Of a stretch of DNA of 64,000 nucleotides, positions 48,920-57,912 are shown one piece after another (position 1 is the stretch's first letter; the number at the start of each line of letters is the position of its first letter). The translations under genes and the position numbers were made by a program. Origin of the DNA: CAYXDO01 sp964463485 (GTDB taxonomy: Bacteria > Myxococcota > Kuafuiibacteriia > Kuafuiibacteriales > Kuafuiibacteriaceae); NCBI GenBank assembly GCA_964463485.1, contig CAYXDO010000023.1, positions 28,011 to 92,010 of the forward strand, in the 5' to 3' direction. The notes beneath the pieces are model-generated. The model saw only the letters and a program-made list of their open reading frames with translations, made no database searches and was not told the DNA's origin.

Positions 48920-49750
48920 ATGTCCACCGTGACGATGAAGCAGATGCTCGAAGCGGGCGTCCACTTCGGCCACCAAACCCGTCGATGGAATCCGAAGATG
49001 AAGCCCTACATCTTCGGCGCGCGTAACGGCATCTACATCATCGACCTTCAGCAGACGGTCGTTCGTTGGCGCTCCGCGTACGACTTCGTGCGTGATCTGA
49101 CCAGTCGCGGAGAGAAGGTTCTCTTCGTTGGCACCAAGAAACAGGCTCAGGAAGTGATCGCCGACGAGGCCATGCGAGGCGCTCAGTTTTTCGTGAACAA
49201 CCGCTGGCTGGGCGGCACGCTCACGAACTTCAAGACGGTCAAGGGGTCGATCGATCGTCTGAAGGGCGTCGAGAAGATGTCGACCGACGGCACGTTCGAG
49301 CGACTCCCGAAGAAGGAAGTCCTCATGCTCAACAAGGAGCGCGAGAAGCTCGAGCGCGCGCTCGGTGGCATCAAAGAGATGACCCGTCTGCCGGGTGCGT
49401 TGTTCGTGATCGATCCGAAGAAGGAGCACATCGGCGTCTCCGAAGCGAACCGGCTCCAAATCCCGGTCGTCGCGGTCGTCGATACGAACTGCGATCCCGA
49501 CCTCGTCGACTACGTGATCCCTGGCAACGACGACGCGATTCGCTCCATCAAGCTCTTCACCGCCAACATCGCCGACGCCTGCATCGAAGGCAGCGCGATC
49601 TGGCAGGAGAAGATGGCCGGCCGTCCGCCGGAGCCCGAGCAGGAGAAGGAGCAGGAGGCCCGACCGGCTGGTGAAGACGACGGTCCAGAGGTCGACCGCG
49701 TCGCGCGAAGGCCGGGGATGGCGTCTCAGTTCGAAGACGCGACGGCCTGA
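48920..49750 (+). CDS. rpsB: 30S ribosomal protein S2
   Basis: A 276-residue protein; E. coli S2 has 241, the extra part being an acidic C-terminal tail (E-P-E-Q-E-K-E-Q-E). Diagnostic blocks: M-L-E-A-G-V-H-F-G-H-Q-T-R-R-W-N-P, Y-I-F-G-A-R-N-G-I-Y-I-I-D-L, F-V-G-T-K-K-Q-A, N-R-W-L-G-G-T-L-T-N and D-T-N-C-D-P. Binds 16S rRNA and S1 on the small subunit. tsf follows 91 bases downstream, the usual rpsB-tsf arrangement. Confidence 0.98.
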   Translation: MSTVTMKQMLEAGVHFGHQTRRWNPKMKPYIFGARNGIYIIDLQQTVVRWRSAYDFVRDLTSRGEKVLFVGTKKQAQEVIADEAMRGAQFFVNNRWLGGTLTNFKTVKGSIDRLKGVEKMSTDGTFERLPKKEVLMLNKEREKLERALGGIKEMTRLPGALFVIDPKKEHIGVSEANRLQIPVVAVVDTNCDPDLVDYVIPGNDDAIRSIKLFTANIADACIEGSAIWQEKMAGRPPEPEQEKEQEARPAGEDDGPEVDRVARRPGMASQFEDATA

Positions 49751-49776
49751 GCAACCAATCACACGAATGATTTGCC

Positions 49777-49836
49777 TTCTGCTCGTTGGGGCAGAAGCGA
49801 TCGACATCTGACGCCGCCAAGAGTGCGGCGGAGAGG
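49777..49836 (+). promoter_or_regulatory. Two hairpins before tsf
   Basis: A stem TTCTGC/GCAGAA spans 49777-49796. A second stem CGCCGC/GCGGCG (49812-49830) ends directly at GAGAGG (49831-49836), the tsf ribosome site. The first may attenuate read-through from rpsB, the second may tune tsf translation. No T-run follows, so neither is a classical terminator. Confidence 0.5.
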
Positions 49837-49841
49837 CATCC

Positions 49842-50504
49842 ATGGAAATCTCAGCGAAGTTGGTGAAGGAGCTCCGCGACCGGACCGGCGCGGGCATGAT
49901 GGACTGCAAAAAGGCGCTCGGTGAGACGAGCGGAGACGTCGACAAGGCCATCGAGTGGCTGCGGGTCAAGGGACTCAGCCAGTCCAGCAAGAAGGCCGGT
50001 CGCATCGCGGCCGAAGGATCCGTCGGATCTTACATCCACATGGGCGGCCGAATCGGAGTCCTCTGCGAGATCAACTGCGAGTCGGACTTCGTCGGTCGCG
50101 GGGACGTGTTCAAGGAGTTCGTCAAAGAGGTCTGCATGCACGTCGCCGCGGCGAGCCCCAAGTACGTTCGACGTGACGAGGTTCCGGCCGACGAGATCGC
50201 CAAGGAGCGCAAGCTCTTCGAGGCCGAAGTGCGCGAGTCCGGCAAGCCCGAGGCGATCGTTCCGAAGATCGTCGAAGGGAAGGTCGACAAGTGGATCGCG
50301 TCGATCTGTTTGATGGAGCAAGCGTGGGTTCGCGACCCGCAGCAGACCGTCGAGAACCTTCGCGCCTCCGTGGTGCAGAAGACCGGCGAGAACGTGCAAG
50401 TTCGCCGCTTCGTACGTTACGAGCTCGGTGAAGGCATCGAGAAGAAGTCGGAGAACTTCGCCGCCGAGATCGCGCGCATGCAAGCCGAGGCCGGCAAGAA
50501 CTGA
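49842..50504 (+). CDS. tsf: Elongation factor Ts
   Basis: A 220-residue protein, of the short EF-Ts type with one core repeat rather than two (E. coli 283). The UBA-like N-terminus is clear: V-K-E-L-R-D-R-T-G-A-G-M-M-D-C-K-K-A-L, then E-W-L-R-V-K-G-L, the T-D-F-V/S-D-F-V element (E-S-D-F-V-G-R) and Q-x-W-V-R-D-P-x-x-T-V. EF-Ts exchanges GDP for GTP on EF-Tu. Follows rpsB as in most bacteria. Confidence 0.97.
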   Translation: MEISAKLVKELRDRTGAGMMDCKKALGETSGDVDKAIEWLRVKGLSQSSKKAGRIAAEGSVGSYIHMGGRIGVLCEINCESDFVGRGDVFKEFVKEVCMHVAAASPKYVRRDEVPADEIAKERKLFEAEVRESGKPEAIVPKIVEGKVDKWIASICLMEQAWVRDPQQTVENLRASVVQKTGENVQVRRFVRYELGEGIEKKSENFAAEIARMQAEAGKN

Positions 50505-50519
50505 CGAAGGTGACTAAGG

Positions 50520-52142
50520 TCATGGGGGCGTGTGAAACGAGCTCGGTTCGAGCTCCCACGGAGACCCAACTCTCCACACTCCGCCCTCGTCTTGGAACGC
50601 CATCGCGATCCGCATCGGCGCTTTGACGAGCGGCGGTCGGGGCGGCTCGGGCAGCTTCCCCATCCGCATCACGACGACCTCGCCTAGATGCCGGATCGGT
50701 CGATCGGACGTCGGCGTGACCGACAGGAGCGAGGCGCACTGTCTCGAAGCGCTGAGCTTCTTCTCGGCGTCGATCAGCGCGCCTGCGAAGAGCTTCGCCT
50801 TCTGAGAGCTCGCGATGCGTGCGGCGAGCGACAGGCACGTCTCACGAATCAGCCGCACACCCCGCCTCTCCGACTGCGCCATCTCGGCCACGATATTCTG
50901 GAGCGCAACCGCGTCGTCCATCAGGACGGCGAGCTCGGCCTGGAGCGACAAGGACTTCGAGCTCTTGTCGAGCGACTCGAGCCGCTGAATCGCGGCTCTC
51001 GCGAGCTCGGCGGCTCCCATTCGAAGCGCTCTCGACGCGAGCACGCCGAGGTCGAGGCCAGCGATCTTCGACGACTCGATCCAGCGAACGGCCTCGTTTG
51101 CAGAAAGGCGGCTCGCACGACTCACCAGGGAGTCGATGATCGCCTCGGCGCTCGCCGAACCGTTCATGATCGGAGCGGCTCGCTCGACCAGCTCCTGCCA
51201 GCTCTCGGCGCTCGCATCGGGCTCCCTGTTCAGCGCCCGAGATCTTTGAGCGAGTAAGAACAGAAGGTCGTCTACGGACTCCTGAGGGACGCGGCCGCTC
51301 GGTCCGAGGCCGAGCTCGAGGATCGAGCCCCATCGCGGCGGACTCTCTTCCACCAAACGTGCCGCCAAGATCGAAGCGGCCCGCAACTCCTGATCGACCC
51401 TCCGCGCGGGATTCGTGAGCACGTCGTCGAGCGCCAAGAGCTCCCGGGTCTGGTCTCCACGGCGCCTGTGAAGCTCGGCGAGGATGAGGGCGCCGGTCGC
51501 TCGCGCATCGTTGGGCGCGTAATGAAGCGCCCGCTCGATCGCCTGGAGGCTCGACGTCGACGTGCGCGCGGCGTCGAGCTGTGAAAGCGCTTGGTAGGCT
51601 AGCAAGCCAAGCGACTCCGGCAGTAGGTCGCGCGGGTCTCGAATCAGCGCGAGCCGCTCCGAGGCGATCTCGACGCGCAGGGCCGAGGCCCGCTCCGCGC
51701 TTCGATCGAGCGGATCGTTGCAGGCAGAAGGGGCCACGAAGGCCTCCGGTCCTTCGCCGGGCCACCGTTCGGACTCCACCGGCCAACTCAGGCGGTCGGA
51801 CACAGGAGCCTCGTCTTTGGGCTTCGCGATCAGGAGCTTGCGGAGGTCTTCGAGCTCGGTGCCTTCGTAGTCGCTCGCCACTCGCGATAGCGCGAGCATC
51901 GACTCGTGGAGTCGAAGGACCCTCGCGTTCGCGGACGTACCTTGGACGGGCAGGCAGCGCGCGAAGCGCGCGAGCTCGAGGAGCCAAGAGGCCGCCCGAA
52001 TGCTCTGCCCGCAACCCATGTCCTCCGCTTCCACCTTCCACTGCAGCAGCGCCCGGAAATCTCGTCGTTCGAGCGCCGATCGAGCGTCGAGGAGCGGCGG
52101 ACACTCGGCGGAGGCGAGAAGGGTCGTGAAGAGCACGATCAT
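50520..52142 (-). CDS. Secreted helical repeat protein, function unknown
   Basis: A 540-residue product with a short signal peptide (M-I-V-L-F-T-T-L-L-A-S-A-E-C). Thereafter nearly all-helical with Ala/Leu/Arg repeats of TPR or Sel1 character (L-L-A-Y-Q-A-L-S-Q-L-D-A-A, A-I-E-R-A-L-H-Y-A-P-N-D-A). No catalytic motif is seen. The C-terminal ~60 residues (V-V-V-M-R-M-G-K-L-P-E-P-P) look extended. It starts eight bases from the end of the OMP gene upstream, so the two are probably co-transcribed, and it is convergent with tsf. Confidence 0.65.
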   Translation of the reverse strand: MIVLFTTLLASAECPPLLDARSALERRDFRALLQWKVEAEDMGCGQSIRAASWLLELARFARCLPVQGTSANARVLRLHESMLALSRVASDYEGTELEDLRKLLIAKPKDEAPVSDRLSWPVESERWPGEGPEAFVAPSACNDPLDRSAERASALRVEIASERLALIRDPRDLLPESLGLLAYQALSQLDAARTSTSSLQAIERALHYAPNDARATGALILAELHRRRGDQTRELLALDDVLTNPARRVDQELRAASILAARLVEESPPRWGSILELGLGPSGRVPQESVDDLLFLLAQRSRALNREPDASAESWQELVERAAPIMNGSASAEAIIDSLVSRASRLSANEAVRWIESSKIAGLDLGVLASRALRMGAAELARAAIQRLESLDKSSKSLSLQAELAVLMDDAVALQNIVAEMAQSERRGVRLIRETCLSLAARIASSQKAKLFAGALIDAEKKLSASRQCASLLSVTPTSDRPIRHLGEVVVMRMGKLPEPPRPPLVKAPMRIAMAFQDEGGVWRVGSPWELEPSSFHTPP

Positions 52143-52150
52143 GTCGAGCC

Positions 52151-52750
52151 TCAGAGCACGATGCCAAGCCCGCCCGAGATCATCGGTCCTGCGTCGAACG
52201 ACGACCGCGTGCGCGCTTCATACGAACCGATGGCGCTGATCGAGACGAAGCCGACGAATCGATCGGCAAAGAGCGCTTGGAAGGCGAGCTCGAGGTCGAA
52301 CGCAAAGTTGGTGGTCACGTCGGTCGAGATCGCTCCCAAGTGAAGCGCAAGGCTGGCATCCATGTGCACGACGACGTCGAGCCCTTCGATCAGGAGCTTG
52401 CCGTAGGCGAACGCGAAGCGTGGTCCGGCGGTCACCCGAGCGATCGGGCGCTGGCTGTCCGGGAGCGCTCCGTAAATGCGCCGGAGATCATCTGCGGACG
52501 CGTCGAGCGTGGAAAAAAAGAGGGTCGCGGAGATGAGGTCGAGCCCGAAGCGTTCGCTCGGGTACCAGCTCGCGTCGATCCGAATCCCGGGATTCTCGCG
52601 CAGGTCACCGCGCGTCCAATAGGCGAGGCCCACGCGTGGCAGGACGCGATCCTGTTTGGAGAAGGCTCGGTTTTCGACGCGCCGGACGATCTCCCCGTCG
52701 GCGGCCGAAGTGGCCGTTCCGACGAACGCGCAGAGGACTAGAAGGAGCAC
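52151..52750 (-). CDS. Outer-membrane beta-barrel protein of myxobacterial type
   Basis: A 199-residue product with an N-terminal signal (L-L-L-V-L-C-A-F-V-G-T-A-T-S-A). The rest alternates hydrophobic and polar residues in strands, e.g. L-P-R-V-G-L-A-Y-W-T, G-I-R-I-D-A-S-W-Y, and ends in G-L-G-I-V-L with a C-terminal hydrophobic residue. V-E-N-R-A-F-S-K-Q-D-R and the following R-x-G-L-A segment resemble the TIGR04565-type myxobacterial OMP domain. The gene of the helical protein follows after eight bases. Confidence 0.7.
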   Translation of the reverse strand: MLLLVLCAFVGTATSAADGEIVRRVENRAFSKQDRVLPRVGLAYWTRGDLRENPGIRIDASWYPSERFGLDLISATLFFSTLDASADDLRRIYGALPDSQRPIARVTAGPRFAFAYGKLLIEGLDVVVHMDASLALHLGAISTDVTTNFAFDLELAFQALFADRFVGFVSISAIGSYEARTRSSFDAGPMISGGLGIVL

Positions 52751-52774
52751 ACCTGGGCCATCAAACCACGGCGT

Positions 52775-52790
52775 TGCGCCATTTGGGGCA
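52775..52790 (+). promoter_or_regulatory. Palindromic candidate enhancer site upstream of sigma-54 promoter
   Basis: TGCGCC-ATTT-GGGGCA is an inverted repeat with one mismatch, 60 bases before the -24 element. This is the position and shape of activator sites for NtrC-type regulators; the regulator gene is 0.5 kb away. The link is inferred. Confidence 0.4.
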
Positions 52791-52850
52791 GGATGTGACG
52801 ATTTCGGGCGCGAATCGGACTCCGGCTTGGCGCTCCGCCGGGCGTCAGCC

Positions 52851-52866
52851 TGGCACGGCCGATGCT
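52851..52866 (+). promoter_or_regulatory. Sigma-54 (-24/-12) promoter
   Basis: TGGCACG-GCCG-ATGCT fits the consensus TGGCACG-N4-TTGCW with one change (A for the first T of the -12 part) and exact spacing of GG and GC. The predicted start of transcription is about 52877, followed by the ribosome site AAGGAAGG and the ATG at 52920. This would place the small exported protein under control of a sigma-54 activator, such as the regulator at 53416-54786. Confidence 0.6.
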
Positions 52867-52919
52867 GAGTTTGCTTTTCAGCCGACTCGCTCTACCGAGT
52901 CGACCAAGGAAGGAAACCC

Positions 52920-53276
52920 ATGAAAAAATCGATTCGTTCCACAGTCCTGTCTTTGGCGCTGACTGCGCCTTTGGCGATGACTTCCATGGCCGTCGCCGCT
53001 CCGGAAAAGGAGGAAGTCACCGCGCCCGAAAGGGTCGAGAAGAAGAAGGAGCACTCGTCGAAGATCGAAGGGACCATCGTGTCCATCGACGCTGCGGCCC
53101 GAACCGTCGAAATCAAGACCTCGGCCGGGTACGAGCAGCTTCGATTCTCGGCGAACGCCAAGATCAAGAAGAGTGGCAAGGACCTCCCCCTGACCGGGCT
53201 CAAGGCCGGTGACAAAGTCACCGTGATGACGGCGATGGAGGAGGGCTCCCGAGTCGTCTCGGAGGTGAGCCTGTAG
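52920..53276 (+). CDS. Small exported protein (OB-like), function unknown
   Basis: A 118-residue product with a good signal peptide (M-K-K-S-I-R ... M-A-V-A-A) and strong ribosome site. After a Lys/Glu-rich linker the mature domain (about 48-118) has I-E-G-T-I-V-S-I-D-A-A-A-R-T-V-E-I-K-T-S-A-G-Y-E-Q-L-R, K-I-K-K-S-G-K and L-K-A-G-D-K-V-T-V, the pattern of small periplasmic OB-fold proteins. A sigma-54-type promoter lies upstream. It might be a stress or envelope response protein. Confidence 0.72.
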   Translation: MKKSIRSTVLSLALTAPLAMTSMAVAAPEKEEVTAPERVEKKKEHSSKIEGTIVSIDAAARTVEIKTSAGYEQLRFSANAKIKKSGKDLPLTGLKAGDKVTVMTAMEEGSRVVSEVSL

Positions 53277-53290
53277 AGCAGCGCGACTCG

Positions 53291-53367
53291 GAGGGAGGAC
53301 ACAGGGAGCACCGAGGGATGGTCAATTGTCCTGTGTGGGCTTCTCTCGGTGCTCTCTGTGTCTCTCC
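53291..53367. repeat. CACAGAGGACAC/CTCTGTG palindromic repeat, copy B
   Basis: GGAGCACCGAG and CTCGGTGCTCT are nearly perfect inverted arms with a ~40-base loop; flanks share ggaggacacag and ctctgtgtctctcc with copy A at 45451-45545. After it, both copies are followed by a related stretch ending in ctcattcgcc/ctcatttgcc. It sits between convergent genes (exported protein and response regulator). Confidence 0.78.
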
Positions 53368-53415
53368 GGCGCTCACGGACTCGTTCGGGCCCATACTCGC
53401 CCGGTCGGCGGTCGC

Positions 53416-54786
53416 TCATTCGCCGCTCCTGAGCCCGAATTTCTCGAGCCGGTACTGCAGCGTTCGATAACTCATGCCGAGTTGCCTGGCCGCTTTGGAG
53501 ATCACACCGCTCGATCGTTCCATGGCCTGCCGGATCAAGTCACGTTCGAAGTCCTCGAACACGAAGCCGTCGTCGGGCAGGACGAAGTTGGCGCTCGCGC
53601 TCAAGACGACGTGAGGCAAGACGAGCTCCGGCGGCAGATCGCTCACCTCGATTTCAGGAGTCTCTGCGGTGAGGCAGAGCCGCTCTACGGTGGCCTGAAG
53701 CTGGCGGACGTTGCCCGGCCATCGGTAGGCCATGAGTGCACCCATCGCGTCTGGGCCGATTCTTTTTGGGGGCTCGTCGTTTTCTTCAGCAAAGCGAGCG
53801 AGGAAGTGCGCCACGAGAGCCGGAATGTCGGTGGCCCGCTCCCGGAGCGGGGGGACTTTGATGGGAAAGACGTTGAGTCGCCAATACAGATCCTCCCGCA
53901 GCGCTTGATCCTCGACCATCGAAGTCACGTCTCTGTGAGTCGCGGAGATGACCCGCGCGTCGACGGAGATCGGCGTCGAGCTACCCACTCGGGTGATTTG
54001 ACGTTCCTGAAGAACGCGGAGCAGCTTGGGTTGGAGCTCGAGGGGAAGGTCGCCGATCTCGTCGAGGAACAGAGTTCCACCCTGAGCCTGCTCGAACAGT
54101 CCGATCCTCCGAGCGACCGCGCCGGTGAACGCTCCGCGTTCGTGCCCGAAGAGCTCGCTCTCGAGCAGGTTTGCCGGAATCGCCGCGCAATTCACGGCGA
54201 CGAACTGACCGTCGGCACGTTTGCTTGCAGAGTGAATGGCCCGCGCGACGAGCTCCTTGCCGGTCCCCGTCTCCCCGTAAATCAGAACCGTGGAGTGGGT
54301 CGGCGCGACCCTCTGTACGAGCCTGAACACCTCGCGCATCGACCCATGATCCGCCACGAGCTCTCGAAGTGTGGTCCGCACGTCGAGCTCCGCGCGGAGT
54401 TGTTTGTTCTCGCGGAGCAGCCGAGTGCGTTCGAGGGCTCGCCGCAGGATCATGACGAGCTCATCCCCTCGGACTGGCTTCGACACAAAATCGAAGGCAC
54501 CCGCCTTCATCGCTTGCACTGCCGCGTCGATCGACCCATGGGCGGTCACCAGCACCACGGGCAGGTCGGGCTCCGCGCGATGCAGCTCTTCGAGGAGCTC
54601 GAGACCATTCTTACCGGCCATGCGAAGATCCGTGAGCACGACGTCCGGAGGGTTCGCGCGAACCGCCGACAACGCCTCGTCGCCGCCTGCGGCTACCTCC
54701 GCGTCGAAGCCAACATCTCCCAAAATCGCCGAGAAGATCTCCCGTTGGGGAGCTTCGTCGTCCACCACCAATACTCTCGGGTTCAT
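53416..54786 (-). CDS. Sigma-54-dependent NtrC-type response regulator
   Basis: 456 residues: receiver domain (D9/D10, D53 as phosphorylation site in V-L-T-D-L-R, and K103-equivalent in S-K-P), a AAA+ domain with Walker A G-E-T-G-T-G-K-E, the sigma-54 contact loop G-A-F-T-G-A, and Walker B G-G-T-L-F-L-D-E-I-G-D, and a C-terminal Fis-type helix-turn-helix (I-S-K-A-A-R-Q-L-G-M-S-Y-R-T-L-Q-Y-R). It activates RNA polymerase with sigma-54 when phosphorylated. Its gene starts four bases before the end of the upstream kinase gene. A candidate target promoter is at 52851-52866. Confidence 0.95.
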   Translation of the reverse strand: MNPRVLVVDDEAPQREIFSAILGDVGFDAEVAAGGDEALSAVRANPPDVVLTDLRMAGKNGLELLEELHRAEPDLPVVLVTAHGSIDAAVQAMKAGAFDFVSKPVRGDELVMILRRALERTRLLRENKQLRAELDVRTTLRELVADHGSMREVFRLVQRVAPTHSTVLIYGETGTGKELVARAIHSASKRADGQFVAVNCAAIPANLLESELFGHERGAFTGAVARRIGLFEQAQGGTLFLDEIGDLPLELQPKLLRVLQERQITRVGSSTPISVDARVISATHRDVTSMVEDQALREDLYWRLNVFPIKVPPLRERATDIPALVAHFLARFAEENDEPPKRIGPDAMGALMAYRWPGNVRQLQATVERLCLTAETPEIEVSDLPPELVLPHVVLSASANFVLPDDGFVFEDFERDLIRQAMERSSGVISKAARQLGMSYRTLQYRLEKFGLRSGE

Positions 54787-56171
54787 GTCGAGGCCCTCCG
54801 CGGATGACGCGGCAAAGTCATCACGAGTGAAGCTCCGCCCCCGGGCCGACGGGCGGCCTCGATGCGACCGCCGTGGGTCTCCGCGGCTCGGCGCGCTACA
54901 GCCAGGCCGAGGCCGATCCCGTTCGCCTTCGTCGTGAACCAGGGCTCGAAGATGTTGATCGAGCTCGCTTCCGGAATTCCGGCACCGCGATCGCTGACGG
55001 CGATGCGAATCTGGTCTTCGTCAGCCGAAGTCTCTGCTTCGAGCTCGACGGCCTCGAGCGGAGGCGAGGCTTCGATGGCGTTCGTGAGGAGATTGGCCAG
55101 CGCACTCTCTAGAATCGATCGGTCCCAGGTCGCGATGCCGATCCCGCGCGCTCGAATCTGCACCCGGCCGAGCGGGGCCGCTCGGCGCCCCACCTCGGTC
55201 AGCCACGGCTCGACCTCGATCGGCGCGAACTTGGGGTCGGACGCCCGCGCGACCCGCATCAGCTCGCCGATCTTGTCGTTGGCTCGATCGATCTGCGCCG
55301 CGATCTGACGTCCAATCTCCGCGGCTTTGGAACCCTCCGAGCTCGCGACGAGTCGCTCGGTGGCCAAGGAGATGTAATTCAGCGGGTTACGGACGTCGTG
55401 AGCGATCTCGGCGGCTACCTGACCGAGGAGCGCCGCTCGCTCCGCCGATTCCAACTTCGCGCGGAGCTCGTCTCTTTCGCGCAGACCGGAGAGCATCTCT
55501 TCGAAGGCCCCGATCAGCAGCCCCACCTCTCCGGTGCGTTTGCCTGGCGGCAACCTCACCTCCAGGTTGCCCGAGGAAATCGAACGAGCGGCCTGAGTGA
55601 GAGCTTCGAGCGGCTTGGTCATCGCGCCGGCCATCCACAAGGCCGCCAGAATCCCGACGATCAACGCCAACGCCAGCATCGCTTCGCGTACGTTGCGAGC
55701 TTCCGACAGCAAGGACTCGAGTGGCTCGGTGGAGAGTCTGAGCTCGACGTAGCCCACTTTGTTGGAGCCCAAAGCGATCGGAGCCAGGAGCTCCCAGGTG
55801 TTGCCCAACCGACCCTCCTCGATCAGCAGGACCCTCGATGGCTGACTTCCCGCGACCACGTGTCGGTCGGGGTCCAACAGGGTGATTCGACGAATGCCCG
55901 AGGACGCCGCGCGCCGTACGAAATCCCGCAGGAACTCCGTGTCGCGGACCCCTCTTCCGAGCTGCTGCACGCTGATTTGCATCGCCTCGGCGACGGACTC
56001 GGTCGCCCGACGGGACTCCGAAACCAACTTTCGATCGAGGTAGCCGTCATAAGTGGCCACGCCGAGTAGGGCTGCGGCAAGAGTCCCGGAGAATGCGATG
56101 ATCAGCTGACCCCGAAGCCCGAGCTCGAGGTGTCGTTCCAGGCGCTTCGCACGCCGACTCGTCGTCACCAC
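54783..56171 (-). CDS. Membrane histidine kinase, partner of the NtrC-type regulator
   Basis: 462 residues. Two membrane helices (about 26-45 and 180-200) flank a periplasmic sensor domain of about 135 residues. A HAMP domain follows (L-E-A-L-T-Q-A-A-R-S-I-S-S-G-N-L-E-V). The dimerisation histidine is in I-A-H-D-V-R-N-P-L-N-Y, with ATPase motifs N (L-L-T-N-A-I-E-A), G1 (D-R-G-A-G-I-P-E) and G2 (G-I-G-L-G-L-A-V-A). The gene overlaps the regulator by four bases (ATGA). The signal sensed is unknown. Confidence 0.95.
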   Translation of the reverse strand: MVTTSRRAKRLERHLELGLRGQLIIAFSGTLAAALLGVATYDGYLDRKLVSESRRATESVAEAMQISVQQLGRGVRDTEFLRDFVRRAASSGIRRITLLDPDRHVVAGSQPSRVLLIEEGRLGNTWELLAPIALGSNKVGYVELRLSTEPLESLLSEARNVREAMLALALIVGILAALWMAGAMTKPLEALTQAARSISSGNLEVRLPPGKRTGEVGLLIGAFEEMLSGLRERDELRAKLESAERAALLGQVAAEIAHDVRNPLNYISLATERLVASSEGSKAAEIGRQIAAQIDRANDKIGELMRVARASDPKFAPIEVEPWLTEVGRRAAPLGRVQIRARGIGIATWDRSILESALANLLTNAIEASPPLEAVELEAETSADEDQIRIAVSDRGAGIPEASSINIFEPWFTTKANGIGLGLAVARRAAETHGGRIEAARRPGGGASLVMTLPRHPRRAST

Positions 56172-56301
56172 GCCTTAACCTAGGCGCTCCACGGCTCGGC
56201 GCATGTACTTATCCGCAGACTCAGATGGACCCTCGAACCCACGTTGACCGTACGTGGGCCGTCCCCGACCAACTGTCGGTTGCCCTCGAGATCGGGCCGG
56301 T

Positions 56302-57903
56302 TCACTCGAGAGAACAAGCCAAGCCTTCGAGCCAAGCAGGACCGTCGGGGCGCCCCTGGACGGGGCGATCACAGAAAGCCTCGCACCCTTCCCAGGTGAG
56401 TCGAACGGTCGTGGCGACGAAGGAGTGGTTGGGGATGCCAATCTGATCGGGCACGGACGTTCGAAACGCGGGGCCGAGCTCGGGAAGCGCGCGAAACACC
56501 AGCCCCGCAGGATCACCCACCGGCTCGATGAAGGACTCGGACTGGCACACGGTGAAGTAGGAAATGGGGCGCTCCGGTGAGGTCCGCAGAGGGATCACGA
56601 TGGAAGGATCATGAGTGCTGGTGCGAAATGGCCAGAACGTCCCAAACCCGGCCAGAATGGCGGGCTCGAACGATGGGTCCTCGGTGGATCCAAAGGCGAC
56701 GGTGAGCTCTCCGCCGATCGCCTGAGCCGGGGAGGGCTCCGCGATGGCGACTACGTGGGCGTCGACCTCCGGCCGATCGTGCTCCGCGACCGGCGGTCCC
56801 GGGTCCGTGGAGAGACCTTCGAGCCGCGACGCCAGAAAATTCATCGAGAGGACTTTTTCGAAGGAAGGAGAGAGATCGAGGTTGTTGACGTAAATGAGTA
56901 CGACTTGTCCGCGCCGCGAGGGTTCGAGCTCCTGCGCGAGGCGGGCGAGGATCGTCCTTGCGACGGCGCGGTCGTCGAAAGGCGCGTTCGATTGACGACA
57001 GAGCTCACCGGGTGTGCCGATGTCGAAGGTGCCGAGGTCGATGACTTTGGGATGGGCGGCGTCGCGTTGGGAGATTTGAGCCGCCACCCGAGCCACGGCG
57101 CGCTGAACCGACGTGACGACGTTGGAGCATCGTTGAGGGAGCTCGAGGTCGAACAGGGTCGCGTACAGGATGGGCTCCGCGGTGACCGGAGGTGTGAAGG
57201 TCGCGTCGTAGCGCGCCGCAACGGCCGAAGCCGAAATCGTGCGCCAGAGAATCGCTCGGCTCGCCCGGGGGAGTCGAGGTCGCAGACTCACACAAGCCAG
57301 GCCTTCCGCGTCGAACGACACGATTATTGAGAAGGACGGCGGGGCCAGCGACCAACCGTCGTCCGATGGACCGGGGATCTCGTTGCAGGGCCCCTCGGAG
57401 GCGATGACTTCCCACTCTCGACCGAGCTCGGGGGCGTCTTGGTCGATTAGCCACTCGGAAGCGGGGTCGCCAAGGACGCCTCCTGCCCTCGAGTTCGATT
57501 CGATGGCGCCGGCGTCGAGCGAGTAGGGGCCGAGCGCCAAGTCCTCGAGCGCTCGTCTGTCTGAAAAGTCGAGCTCCGGTCGTTCAGCGATGAGCTCGAA
57601 TTCGCCGCTAGGTGCGGTCGTCAGCCAGGCGCAGGCTTGGGCGCCGCACGGCGCCCACCGAACATTTTCCGTCGGAGCTGCGATTCGGCCCGCGGGCGTG
57701 GATAACGAGAGAGTCACTGGAAGCCTCAACGCGGCGTCGCCTGCCAACCTTGCGAAGACGTAGTCGTGCGGGTCGCCTTCGAGCGACAAGCGCGTCGCGC
57801 GCACGATTCGCAGCGCCGCGCGGAGGTCCGCATCTGGATCGACGAGCGCGGTCTCGCCACATGCGAACAGCAGCGAAGCGAGCGAGAGGAAGCGCGCGCT
57901 CAC
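56302..57903 (-). CDS. Large predicted lipoprotein, function unknown
   Basis: 533 residues from GTG 57903. The signal peptide ends in S-L-L-F-A-C, a lipobox. The protein has a first part rich in beta strands (V-T-L-S-L-S-T-P-A-G) and a second part with V-L-I-Y-V-N-N-L-D-L-S, V-I-D-L-G-T-F-D-I and several Cys that may form disulphides. The mid-section V-V-L-I-Y-V-N-N-L reminds of VWA-like folds but lacks the D-x-S-x-S site. It is third in an operon of three surface proteins (59573-56302) with gaps of 9 bases and an overlap. Function unknown. Confidence 0.65.
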   Translation of the reverse strand: MSARFLSLASLLFACGETALVDPDADLRAALRIVRATRLSLEGDPHDYVFARLAGDAALRLPVTLSLSTPAGRIAAPTENVRWAPCGAQACAWLTTAPSGEFELIAERPELDFSDRRALEDLALGPYSLDAGAIESNSRAGGVLGDPASEWLIDQDAPELGREWEVIASEGPCNEIPGPSDDGWSLAPPSFSIIVSFDAEGLACVSLRPRLPRASRAILWRTISASAVAARYDATFTPPVTAEPILYATLFDLELPQRCSNVVTSVQRAVARVAAQISQRDAAHPKVIDLGTFDIGTPGELCRQSNAPFDDRAVARTILARLAQELEPSRRGQVVLIYVNNLDLSPSFEKVLSMNFLASRLEGLSTDPGPPVAEHDRPEVDAHVVAIAEPSPAQAIGGELTVAFGSTEDPSFEPAILAGFGTFWPFRTSTHDPSIVIPLRTSPERPISYFTVCQSESFIEPVGDPAGLVFRALPELGPAFRTSVPDQIGIPNHSFVATTVRLTWEGCEAFCDRPVQGRPDGPAWLEGLACSLE

Positions 57904-57912
57904 AGCACCAGC

